Shown here piece by piece: positions 8,171 to 14,719 of a DNA stretch of 28,742 nt. Both the position numbers and the translations under genes were made by a program. The DNA is from a virus. Below the pieces are notes generated by a model, which saw only the letters and a list, made by a program, of their open reading frames with translations, had not been told where the DNA came from and made no database searches. The first letter of the stretch is position 1. Every line of letters begins with the position of its first letter. The DNA lies in the IMG/VR virus record IMGVR_UViG_3300031759_000117, positions 1-28,742 of that record; one strand, given 5' to 3'.

Positions 8171-8821
8171 ATGCGCAAGGCGGGAAGCGACCAGGACGCG
8201 ATCGACAAGCTGCTGGACCCGATCGACTGGACCGGTTTGCCCGACCAGCTCCAGCCGGATCTCGACGCGATCGCGCGCGCCGCGATTCTCGACGCGCTGA
8301 AGTCGATCGAGGAAAGCATCACCGCGTCTCCGGACATGATCTCGGCCGCCAACACGGTCGCCGGCGACTGGGCACACGCCCGCGCCGCCGAAATGGTCGG
8401 GATGCACTGGACCGCGGACGGCGTGCTCGCGGAAAACCCGAGCGCGCACTGGGCGATCAGCGAAACGACGCGCGAGAACGTTCGCGAACTGGTAGCCGAA
8501 GCGTTCGCGCAAGAGACGCCGCTATCGACGCTGGCCACCAGTATCGAAGAGTCCGCCACGTTCGGCGAATCGCGCGCCGCCATGATCGCGAAGACGGAGT
8601 CCGCGTTCGCCGCGAACCAGGGGAACCTTGCGGGGTGGGTGCAATCGGGCGTGGTGCCCGAAGTCGCCGTGCTGTTGAGCGGCGATCACGTCGGCCCCGA
8701 CGAATGCGACGAGCTGGCGGAGGACGGGCCTTACAAGATTGGCGAGGCTCCTATTCTACCGGCGCATCCTCGCTGCGAGTGCCGCTACAAACCGATTTTG
8801 ACAAAGAAGACCAAAACATGA
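8171..8821 (+). CDS. Mu gpF-like minor head protein (216 aa from the first ATG, probably longer)
   Basis: Residues of about 95-205 carry the Mu gpF/SPP1 gp7 fold: TTRENVRELVAEAF, ESRAAMIAKTES, then the diagnostic C-terminal HPRCECRYKP motif. Members are minor capsid proteins bound near the portal and act in head assembly or early ejection. The first usual start is ATG 8171, but the 38 codons before it are clearly coding-like (TRAEAEPRIAATVHKFL). No ATG, GTG or TTG precedes it in frame back to 7922; only CTG 8054 overlaps the portal stop. The true N-terminus therefore comes from CTG 8054 or, more interestingly, from frameshifting out of portal. The stop overlaps the next gene as ATGA. Confidence 0.88.
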   Translation: MRKAGSDQDAIDKLLDPIDWTGLPDQLQPDLDAIARAAILDALKSIEESITASPDMISAANTVAGDWAHARAAEMVGMHWTADGVLAENPSAHWAISETTRENVRELVAEAFAQETPLSTLATSIEESATFGESRAAMIAKTESAFAANQGNLAGWVQSGVVPEVAVLLSGDHVGPDECDELAEDGPYKIGEAPILPAHPRCECRYKPILTKKTKT

Positions 8822-9252
8822 AAACACTAACGACCGCTGCTTTATCGTTCCTGCTCGCTCTCACGCTCTTGCTGGCTCCGCCGGCATCGGCACAGACCAC
8901 CACCGTAATCGCGCACAACGGATTCACCGTCGCGCAACTCCAGCCGCTCTGGCAGCACGGCGCGCTGGGGCAGAACACGTGCCCTCCCGGAGGCGGGCCG
9001 TACGAGCTATACGACACGTTCCTCGCTACCGGACAGACGGGCGCTTGCCCCACGAGCGCGGAGCAACAGTATCGCGACAACGCGATGGCCGGATGGCACA
9101 TGGTAAATCCGAACGCGAACGACAGCGCGTATCTGGCGGAGGCCGCGTCGATCTACAACAGCGCGCCAGGGACATTCGTCGCGCTGGAAAACGCGTTTCT
9201 GGCTAGGATGTTTGCGAACCTAAAGCCCGCGCCAAAACCCGCTGTGAAGTAA
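8818..9252 (+). CDS. Small exported protein of unknown function (144 aa)
   Basis: Residues 1-26 are a textbook Sec signal peptide: MKT, a Leu-rich core, then PASAQ. The mature part is about 118 residues with two Cys that could form a disulfide, and is helix-rich towards the C-terminus (YLAEAASIYNSAP, VALENAFLARMF). It starts in an ATGA overlap with the minor head gene, so it is made together with virion proteins, yet its leader targets it out of the cytoplasm. It might be a superinfection-exclusion or envelope-modifying protein, but that is only a guess. The family is not recognised. Confidence 0.65.
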   Translation: MKTLTTAALSFLLALTLLLAPPASAQTTTVIAHNGFTVAQLQPLWQHGALGQNTCPPGGGPYELYDTFLATGQTGACPTSAEQQYRDNAMAGWHMVNPNANDSAYLAEAASIYNSAPGTFVALENAFLARMFANLKPAPKPAVK

Positions 9253-9370
9253 GTTCCGCGACGGCTTCGTCGAAGCTGATATCTCCCTCGCGGTACGCGT
9301 TGAGAATCGATCCGGGCTTGCGGTAAGAAAGTATGGCTGGGACGCCAGCGCTAATCCCGCGCGAGCGCAC
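9203..9370 (-). CDS. Possible small minus-strand protein (55 aa)
   Basis: The frame reads a natural-looking segment (SYRKPGSILNAYREGDISF, then DEAVAELTSQR) across the 80-base gap between two plus-strand genes. It overlaps the 3' end of the exported-protein gene by 50 bases and the 5' end of the next gene by 38. GTG 9370 is the only usual start and has no clear ribosome site, so the start is uncertain. The pattern of a minus-strand frame filling a gap matches firmer cases later in the window. Confidence 0.4.
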   Translation of the reverse strand: MRSRGISAGVPAILSYRKPGSILNAYREGDISFDEAVAELTSQRVLARALGSQTS

Positions 9371-9479
9371 CCAGCGCTTGATCCATATGGTGGACAGCTA
9401 CATGGATCTGTTGCGCGAGCACAAGCTGCTGCACCCGGAGTGCCGCGTGGAGCACACGCCGCACCCATGGAACTGCTGA
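9333..9479 (+). CDS. Small protein (48 aa)
   Basis: The frame from ATG 9333 encodes a short amphipathic helix (RERTQRLIHMVDSYMDLLRE) followed by a His/Pro/Cys-rich tail. Codon use and residue make-up look genuine. The upstream ribosome site is weak (TAAGAAAG). The stop overlaps an ATG that opens an 11-codon frame, and the next real gene follows at 9511. It competes with the antisense frame 9203-9370 over its first 38 bases. The function is unknown. Confidence 0.5.
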   Translation: MAGTPALIPRERTQRLIHMVDSYMDLLREHKLLHPECRVEHTPHPWNC

Positions 9480-9510
9480 TGGCTCCATTCGAAACGCGCA
9501 CCCAAGCGGC

Positions 9511-9714
9511 ATGATAGGACCGCGCCATCTCAAAGCCGCGCGCATGGCCCTGGGCATGTTCGCCCGCCGCCAGATGGACGCCTTCCATTTTTTGTGGCTG
9601 AGCCTGACCTACGCGCTGGGATTCGATCTCGGCACAACGAAGCACAGCCACAAGTTGCTCGACGAGGCGCAAGCCCAACTGAACCGACTGACCGACAAGG
9701 AAACAACCAAATGA
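9511..9714 (+). CDS. Small helical protein (67 aa)
   Basis: The product is basic at the N-terminus, has an aromatic/Leu-rich segment (FHFLWLSLTYALGF) at about 25-38 that is too polar-flanked to call a membrane span with confidence, and a charged helical C-terminus. It ends in an ATGA overlap with the next gene. Internal ATGs, for example at 9544, are alternative starts. The function is unknown. Confidence 0.55.
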   Translation: MIGPRHLKAARMALGMFARRQMDAFHFLWLSLTYALGFDLGTTKHSHKLLDEAQAQLNRLTDKETTK

Positions 9715-10046
9715 CGGACACCATGGACCTTATCGAACGGCTACGCAAACTTGGAGAACTGGCCGGGGGCGATGGCCGCGCCAGCCTGCAACTGCACGTG
9801 AACGTCAAGCAGCAGGAACACTACGACCAGATTTCGCTGTTCGTGAGCCTTCCGAACGGATGCAATATCAGCGAGAGCCGCAACGGCCGCACACTCGAAG
9901 GGGTGTTTGAAACGGTCGAGGCCAAATTAACGAAAAGCGCTCTCGTGAAAGCCGTCGAAGACCTGCGGGATCACGCCAAGGCCCTCGATTCCGAAGCCGG
10001 CCGCGTGCTGTCGGAAATGCAAAAAAAACTCGGAAATCAGGCGTAA
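9711..10046 (+). CDS. Hypothetical protein, charged and helical (111 aa)
   Basis: AAGGAA at 9698-9703 and the ATGA overlap at 9711 fix the start. The N-terminal helix (MDLIERLRKLGELAGG) leads to a strand-rich centre with LQLHVNVKQQEHYDQISL, then a long C-terminal helix (ALVKAVEDLRDHAKALDSEA) that may form a coiled coil. It lies between the minor head and protease genes. It does not match any virion family I recognise. Confidence 0.6.
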   Translation: MTDTMDLIERLRKLGELAGGDGRASLQLHVNVKQQEHYDQISLFVSLPNGCNISESRNGRTLEGVFETVEAKLTKSALVKAVEDLRDHAKALDSEAGRVLSEMQKKLGNQA

Positions 10047-10048
10047 AA

Positions 10049-10276
10049 ATGGACAACCCGAAAATGCCGGATTACACGGCCGAGATCGAAGCCGCGCGTA
10101 AAGCACAAAAGCCCGCGCCCGACCAGCCAGGGAGCGTATTCCCGGTAGTGGTTGGAGTCGGAGTGCGGCTCCTCGGAGTGGCGAAGACCCGCGACGAGGC
10201 CGAGAAGTTGGCGGCAAAGAACACGCCCGCTGGATTTTCGGCGAAGCCGCAAGTGTTCTCCGCGGTACCGGCGTAG
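10049..10276 (+). CDS. Small hypothetical protein (75 aa)
   Basis: The ATG follows the previous stop by two bases. The N-terminal third is charged and Pro-rich. The rest alternates strand and helix (VFPVVVGVGVRLLGVAKTRD, EAEKLAAKN), like a small ferredoxin-like or SPOR-like fold. No motif identifies a function. Confidence 0.55.
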   Translation: MDNPKMPDYTAEIEAARKAQKPAPDQPGSVFPVVVGVGVRLLGVAKTRDEAEKLAAKNTPAGFSAKPQVFSAVPA

Positions 10277-10414
10277 CGAAAAACCGCCCGTGGAGGCGAG
10301 ACTCCAACTCAGTTCGCGGAAACCCTTGCGGCAAGCACCGCGTGACAGAACGACGCCGCACACGGGCCTGTCGAATCGAGGGAGCGTTGCGCCACGAAGC
10401 CCCCAAAAGACGAA

Positions 10415-10546
10415 GTGGCGTATCCGATACCTAAGACTCTGGCTATGGATCTGGTGGCAATGGAGAGGCTGGTAAAAGACCATGCTGATAGTCAAAGTCC
10501 CCAAGAACGAAGACACGCGCACCCCGGAAGAGCGCGCCCGCGATGA
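10415..10546 (+). CDS. Doubtful small frame (43 aa)
   Basis: Between the genes ending at 10276 and starting at 10482, this frame from GTG 10415 (or ATG 10445) reads a protein-like stretch (VAYPIPKTLAMDLVAMERLV) before running into the next gene in another frame. The coding-like residues extend upstream of the GTG, where no start exists, so it may be the remains of a longer gene. There is no ribosome site. The rest of the 10277-10414 interval shows nothing I can identify. Confidence 0.25.
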   Translation: MAYPIPKTLAMDLVAMERLVKDHADSQSPQERRHAHPGRARPR

Positions 10547-10658
10547 CGCGGCATTCTGGGACCGAACCCGCAACGCACCGCGCGCGCATCCGGTGAATGA
10601 GGCGCACCGCCTCGCCGAGCGCGCCAAAGAAAAGGCCGAGGAACTCAAAAGGGCATGA
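10482..10658 (+). CDS. Small charged protein (58 aa)
   Basis: The product is very rich in Arg, Glu, Ala and Asp (TPEERARDDAAFWDRTR, then RLAERAKEKAEELKRA) and is predicted almost wholly helical. It is the last plus-strand gene before a convergent minus-strand gene. The function is unknown. The start is the only ATG before the conserved-looking part. Confidence 0.5.
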   Translation: MLIVKVPKNEDTRTPEERARDDAAFWDRTRNAPRAHPVNEAHRLAERAKEKAEELKRA

Positions 10659-10703
10659 AGACCACCACTCTCAAGCTCTCCTTTTGTTTGTGACTCCGAA
10701 ACA

Positions 10704-10731
10704 CGGCGCGCCAGTGCGGGCCGACGCGCCG
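10704..10731. terminator. Hairpin between convergent genes
   Basis: CGGCGCG at 10704-10710 pairs with CGCGCCG at 10725-10731 (seven GC pairs, 14-base loop). It lies between the plus-strand gene ending at 10658 and the minus-strand gene ending at 10750, the right place for a two-way terminator. Neither side has a good T tract, so it is only a candidate. Confidence 0.35.
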
Positions 10732-10749
10732 CATCCGTGAATCGGCGGG

Positions 10750-11019
10750 TTAGCCTTGCGCCCCGGAGCCGTGCTCTTTGCCCCACGCGTCGTTGATCAG
10801 CGTGGATACCTCGTGCGGATTCGCCAGAAGCTTTTGCGCCTGAGCGGCCGAGACGCCGACAGACTCGACGTACTCGATGAACGGCTCGTAATTCGTCGTA
10901 AGCGTCTTGGCCATCTTCGTGAACTTCGTGGGGTCGGCGTCGATCCCCTTGGCCAGTTTCTCCGCCAAAACCGTGGACATGCCAACCTTCACTGCGTAAT
11001 CGATAAATCGTTGTCTCAT
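10750..11019 (-). CDS. Minus-strand small helical protein (89 aa)
   Basis: GGAG at 11027-11030 (read on the minus strand) lies seven bases before the ATG at 11019, a clear ribosome site that decides the start. The product is helical (RQRFIDYAVKVGMSTVLAEK, then FIEYVESVGVSAAQAQKLL), with two similar helix-turn segments that could be a duplicated small domain. It is opposed to all flanking structural genes, like a moron with its own promoter, although I cannot point to one. The function is unknown. Confidence 0.7.
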   Translation of the reverse strand: MRQRFIDYAVKVGMSTVLAEKLAKGIDADPTKFTKMAKTLTTNYEPFIEYVESVGVSAAQAQKLLANPHEVSTLINDAWGKEHGSGAQG

Positions 11020-11065
11020 TAAAGGACTCCTTCGTTTGTAATTGTATACCCGCGCGGCCCACCCC

Positions 11066-12844
11066 ATGAAAAAGCTACTCAAGCACTTCCCGCTTTCGAA
11101 GGTCCTCGAACACCCCGACGGCTCCGTTACCGCGTACGGCCTGGTGACCGCGGAAGTCCCCGATTCCGACCACGAGATTTGCGATTACGAGTTCGCGAAG
11201 AACGCGTATACAACGTGGTCGAGCGAGGCGTTCGACTCGACCACCGCCGCGGGACAGGATTCGAGCTACGGCAATATCCGGCTCATGCACGTGGGGACAA
11301 TCGCTGGCAAAGCCACGGCCCCGCCCGTGTTCCTCGACGACCTCAAAGAGATTCACCTCGCCACCGTGACCGCCACCGGCGACGCGGCCCGGCTGCTCAA
11401 GGGCGGGTTTATCCGGGGCTTCAGCCAGGGCGGCGATTACGCGTTTCGCAAATGCAACGTGTGCGCCACCGCCATCCCCGAGGGCAACGAATGTCCCGTC
11501 TGCAAAAAGACGGTGGACGTGCGCTACGGCCCCATCATCGCCGAGGTGTCCTATGTCGATTCGCCCTCGCTGAAGAAGGCCACATTCTCACTCGTGAAGG
11601 CGGACGGCTCACAGCAGTTAGTCAAGTTCGCCGAAAGGACTATCGAAATGGCAGCACCCGCAGCAGTAGTTCCCGCCCTCCCCGCCGGCATCGATCTCGA
11701 CGCACTCACCGCGCGCATTACCAAGAGCGTCGTGGATTCGCTGGCGACGGCCGGCGCCGAAAAGAAGACGGCCGCTAAAACGGCGAAGTGCGCGAAAGCG
11801 GCGCACGCGGCGCTTGAGAAGGCCGGCACAAAACTTAATCTCAAAAAGGATCTGTGGGACGTGGCGCGCTTCGCCGGCGTCCTGCAGGACGTGGCAAATC
11901 TCCAGTGGTCGGCGCGGTATGAAGCCGAGTACGAGAGAGACGATTCCGAAATCCCCGCCCAGCTCGGCGAGGACCTCGCGACTCTGGCGGAGACATTCCT
12001 CGCCTGGTCGGAGGAAGAAGTCAAAGAGCTAACCGCCAGCGCGGCGGCAATCCAAAAACTCGCTAAAGGAGCGAACAGTAACATGACCCAACTGGAAAAA
12101 TCCAAGTCGCTGACGGCTCACATCGCCAAGATGAAGGAGTGCGTCGGTGACCACTGCGACAAATTCACCAAGGCAATCGCCAGCCACAAAACGGCGATGA
12201 ACGATCACTGCGACAAAATCGCCAAGATGGCCGGCGGCGGCGAAGACGAGCCCGAGAAAAAGGCCGCGGGCGAAGGCGACGGCAAGGCTGCGACCGGCGA
12301 CGGTGCATCCGAAGCCATCAACATCCAATCCGCCGGCACGCAGAGCGATTACGGAAAGGCCGTAGCACCGGATGGCTACTCGTTCACGAAGGCGGAGGAC
12401 GGCACGCTGTCGCTCGTCAAGAGCGGCCCCGAGACCTTCACGAAGGCCCAAGTGCAGACCATCGCGCAGGCCGCCGTAAACGAGGCTCTGACCGAATTCG
12501 TCAAGGCGCTGTCGAGCAGCGAAGACCCCGAAGAGGACGACGACGACGGCGAGAAGAAGCCCAAGGGCAAAGCCAAGAAGGTAGCGCCCGCCGCCGGCAT
12601 CGGCAACCGCGGCGAAGCGCTGGCGGCCGGCGGCCCGCAGATCCGCGTCATGCCGGTAAGCAAGGCACAGGACGGCGTCGCGCTTCCCGCGCCTGGCGCA
12701 ACCCCGGCGGCCGATGCTCCGGTCGATGTCGCGACCATGAAAAAGGTCATGGGCGGCGACCGCACGGCGCAGCTTGCGTTCATGAAATCGGCCGGCGTCG
12801 CGCACGAAGTGCCTCAGACCATCGTCGAAGCGATGAGCCGGTAG
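11066..12844 (+). CDS. Prohead protease of XkdF type fused to a scaffold-like C-terminal region (592 aa)
   Basis: The protease domain spans about residues 15-180. It opens with VTAYGLVTAEVPDSDHE, has a likely catalytic His75 in LMHVG and Ser120 in GFSQGG, and ends with AEVSYVDSP, the pattern of XkdF and related HK97-type assembly proteases. Between Ser120 and the closing strand sits an inserted four-Cys zinc ribbon (C130, C133, C143, C146). The remaining 400 residues are charged, helical and partly acidic (PEEDDDDGEKKP), as expected for a scaffold that the protease later destroys. Two internal ATGs with ribosome sites (11648, 12083) could make the scaffold separately. The ATG at 11066 fits the domain start; TTG 11042 is an alternative. 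Confidence 0.82.
   Translation: MKKLLKHFPLSKVLEHPDGSVTAYGLVTAEVPDSDHEICDYEFAKNAYTTWSSEAFDSTTAAGQDSSYGNIRLMHVGTIAGKATAPPVFLDDLKEIHLATVTATGDAARLLKGGFIRGFSQGGDYAFRKCNVCATAIPEGNECPVCKKTVDVRYGPIIAEVSYVDSPSLKKATFSLVKADGSQQLVKFAERTIEMAAPAAVVPALPAGIDLDALTARITKSVVDSLATAGAEKKTAAKTAKCAKAAHAALEKAGTKLNLKKDLWDVARFAGVLQDVANLQWSARYEAEYERDDSEIPAQLGEDLATLAETFLAWSEEEVKELTASAAAIQKLAKGANSNMTQLEKSKSLTAHIAKMKECVGDHCDKFTKAIASHKTAMNDHCDKIAKMAGGGEDEPEKKAAGEGDGKAATGDGASEAINIQSAGTQSDYGKAVAPDGYSFTKAEDGTLSLVKSGPETFTKAQVQTIAQAAVNEALTEFVKALSSSEDPEEDDDDGEKKPKGKAKKVAPAAGIGNRGEALAAGGPQIRVMPVSKAQDGVALPAPGATPAADAPVDVATMKKVMGGDRTAQLAFMKSAGVAHEVPQTIVEAMSR
11634..11650 (+). promoter_or_regulatory. Internal ribosome site and start for a nested scaffold
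   Basis: AAAGGA at 11634-11639 is followed after eight bases by ATG 11648, in frame with the protease gene and just after the protease domain ends. Its match and spacing are better than those of most gene starts in the window. Confidence 0.6.
11648..12844 (+). CDS. Nested scaffold protein by internal in-frame start (398 aa)
   Basis: This is the C-terminal part of the protease gene from residue 195 on, translated from its own start. The product is Ala/Lys/Glu-rich and helical, with an acidic stretch near the end and a small C-terminal domain (MKKVMGGDRTAQLAFMKS) that may bind the coat protein. The layout copies lambda C/Nu3, where the scaffold is the independently started end of the protease gene. 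A second candidate start at ATG 12083, preceded by AAAGGAG at 12065-12071, would give a 253-residue form. Confidence 0.5.
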   Translation: MAAPAAVVPALPAGIDLDALTARITKSVVDSLATAGAEKKTAAKTAKCAKAAHAALEKAGTKLNLKKDLWDVARFAGVLQDVANLQWSARYEAEYERDDSEIPAQLGEDLATLAETFLAWSEEEVKELTASAAAIQKLAKGANSNMTQLEKSKSLTAHIAKMKECVGDHCDKFTKAIASHKTAMNDHCDKIAKMAGGGEDEPEKKAAGEGDGKAATGDGASEAINIQSAGTQSDYGKAVAPDGYSFTKAEDGTLSLVKSGPETFTKAQVQTIAQAAVNEALTEFVKALSSSEDPEEDDDDGEKKPKGKAKKVAPAAGIGNRGEALAAGGPQIRVMPVSKAQDGVALPAPGATPAADAPVDVATMKKVMGGDRTAQLAFMKSAGVAHEVPQTIVEAMSR

Positions 12845-12860
12845 CTTTCCCCAAGCACCA

Positions 12861-12887
12861 CACCCCTTCGGTTTATCCGAAGGGGTG
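12861..12887 (+). promoter_or_regulatory. Strong hairpin in the major capsid leader
   Basis: Eleven perfect pairs (12861-12871 with 12877-12887) enclose a TTTAT loop, 17 bases after the protease stop and 86 before the capsid start. No T run follows, so a processing or stabilising hairpin for the capsid message is more likely than a terminator. A leaky terminator is possible. Confidence 0.6.
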
Positions 12888-12973
12888 AACCGATGTTCTT
12901 AAGTCTCCCGAACCTGTCGCGGGGGACAACCCAAGTAAACAGCAACACCAATTCCCGCGACTCAGGAGACCTT

Positions 12974-14539
12974 ATGCAACTGTCCGAAAGCACGCTCGCT
13001 CTTATCAAGGGCTTGCGCAAAGACCAAACCACGCAGGGGATCTCGACGGCTTCGCAGCTCCAGTTTTATTATCTGGAACCGCAGGCAAAGAACATCTACC
13101 CGATGTTCTACCCCGTCCTGGCCTCGACCCCCCGCGTCAATCCGATGTTCAACGGCATGAAAATTGGCGGCCCGGCCGTCAATTGGAAAGCCGTAGTGGG
13201 CATCGATGCCGGCGGGTACCCCGGCATCAGTGAAGGCAATCGCAACGCCTTCATGAATATCACGACCCGGAATTATTCCGCGGCGTACAAGTACCTCGGC
13301 AAAGACACTCAGACGAGCTACCAGGCGCAACAGCAAGGCCTCGGTTTCGACGATAACGTCGCGCTCGCCCGCTTGTCTTTGCTCAACGCGCTGCTGAACG
13401 ACGAAGAGCGCATGATCATTTTCGGCAACTCGGGGCCCGCCTCGGTTGGCGGAAACGGCTATGCCCTCGGCACCACGCCGACCGGCGTTCTCACGCAGGT
13501 GGTTGTCGCCGGCACGAACCTTGTGCCCGGCATTCCCGCCTCGGCCCAGAACACCGTATACGCTGTCGCGCTCACCCCATGGGGCGTTACGATGGCCAGC
13601 ATCTCGGGAGTGCGTCTCCCGTTCGTGCGCTCGAACGCCGACGGATCGCAGGATCTGATCAACGGCGGCACCGGAATCATTTCCGCCGCTTCGAATTCGG
13701 TTGTGACCGACGCCGCGCACACCCAGATCACCGTGACGGTCAACCCCGTGGTCGGCGCCGTAGGCTACGCGTTCTACGTCTCGCAGAACGCCGCGCCCAC
13801 CACGGCCAACGCATATTTCTCCGCCGTCAGCTCGACCAGCGTCGCCACGCTCTCCGTATACAACACGGGCAACCAGACCGCCGCGGCCGTCGATCCGACC
13901 TCGAATCGCGGACTGACGACGGACAACAGCTACAACACGCTGGACTTCGACGGCGGCATGACGTGGGGCTTCGGCACCTACGGCAGCTCGCAGCCCGCGT
14001 ATCTTAAGGACCTCGCCGGCGCCGGATTCACCTCCGGCGGCGATGGCACGATTGTCGAGTTCGAAGCGGTCGCGGATTATCTGTGGCTCAGCTACAAGAT
14101 CTCGATCGACGCGATCTATCTCGGCGGCACGCTGATTCAATCCGCGTCGAAGGCCATCCTGACGTCGAGCACCGGCCCAGGCGCACAGCGCTTGATTCTG
14201 GAGCGCGATTCGACTGGCGCTCTCACCGGCGGCCAGCTCGTGACCGAGTACAACTGGAAGTACTCCGGCTTCGCCACGCGCAAGACCGTGCCGATCATGG
14301 CGCACCCGTGGATTCCCCAGGGCGTCGTGTGGTTCGATCTGACGACCAATCCGTATCCGGCGGCGGGCGCGTCCATCCCCGCGGTGCGGCGCATCGTTTC
14401 GCTGGAGGATCATTTCAGCATCCTCTGGCCGCCACGGAAATTGCAGTACGAGACGGGCGTATATTGCTTCGAAACTCAGGAGCACTATATTCCTTTCGGA
14501 CAAGCAATTCTGACTGGCGTCGGAAATAAGGTCAACTAA
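12974..14539 (+). CDS. Major capsid protein, HK97 fold with an inserted Ig-like domain (521 aa)
   Basis: The protein builds the icosahedral shell. The N-arm (residues 1-50), the following strand region (NWKAVVGIDAGGYPGISEGN), the helix ALARLSLLNALLNDEERMII (about 130-149) and the C-terminal part read like an HK97-fold coat. The large size comes from an inserted beta domain at about 190-300 (NTVYAVALTPWGV to VATLSVYNTGN) of Ig/FN3 character, which would stand out on the capsid surface. AGGAGA at 12964-12969 fixes the start at 12974 rather than the upstream ATG 12893. It follows the protease/scaffold gene and precedes another Ig-bearing virion protein. Confidence 0.85.
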   Translation: MQLSESTLALIKGLRKDQTTQGISTASQLQFYYLEPQAKNIYPMFYPVLASTPRVNPMFNGMKIGGPAVNWKAVVGIDAGGYPGISEGNRNAFMNITTRNYSAAYKYLGKDTQTSYQAQQQGLGFDDNVALARLSLLNALLNDEERMIIFGNSGPASVGGNGYALGTTPTGVLTQVVVAGTNLVPGIPASAQNTVYAVALTPWGVTMASISGVRLPFVRSNADGSQDLINGGTGIISAASNSVVTDAAHTQITVTVNPVVGAVGYAFYVSQNAAPTTANAYFSAVSSTSVATLSVYNTGNQTAAAVDPTSNRGLTTDNSYNTLDFDGGMTWGFGTYGSSQPAYLKDLAGAGFTSGGDGTIVEFEAVADYLWLSYKISIDAIYLGGTLIQSASKAILTSSTGPGAQRLILERDSTGALTGGQLVTEYNWKYSGFATRKTVPIMAHPWIPQGVVWFDLTTNPYPAAGASIPAVRRIVSLEDHFSILWPPRKLQYETGVYCFETQEHYIPFGQAILTGVGNKVN

Positions 14540-14554
14540 TCCGGTTTCCTCGCC

Positions 14555-14600
14555 GCGCGGCACGTCCCTCCCGCGTAGCGATGAACCGCGCGTGCCCCGC
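14555..14600 (+). other. GC-rich gap with a weak stem between capsid and decoration genes
   Basis: The 180 bases between 14540 and 14719 carry no gene I can support. GGCACG at 14559-14564 pairs with CGTGCC at 14591-14596, with further partial pairing outside. There is no T run. Confidence 0.3.
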
Positions 14601-14719
14601 AAGAGCTTAATCGCTCAAGGCGAGCCGCGCGGGATCGCGTCATCGCCGGGAACGCTTCGACAGGGGCGATTTCCGGCGCGGGCGTGATCGACCGAACTTC
14701 CAAACAAAGGAAAACGAAA

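Noticed and set aside
12962-14602. Reverse-strand open frame of 546 codons across the capsid gene
   Set aside because: It is a GC-driven shadow: Arg/Gly/Asp-rich without domain pattern, opposite a strongly supported HK97-fold coat with a good ribosome site.
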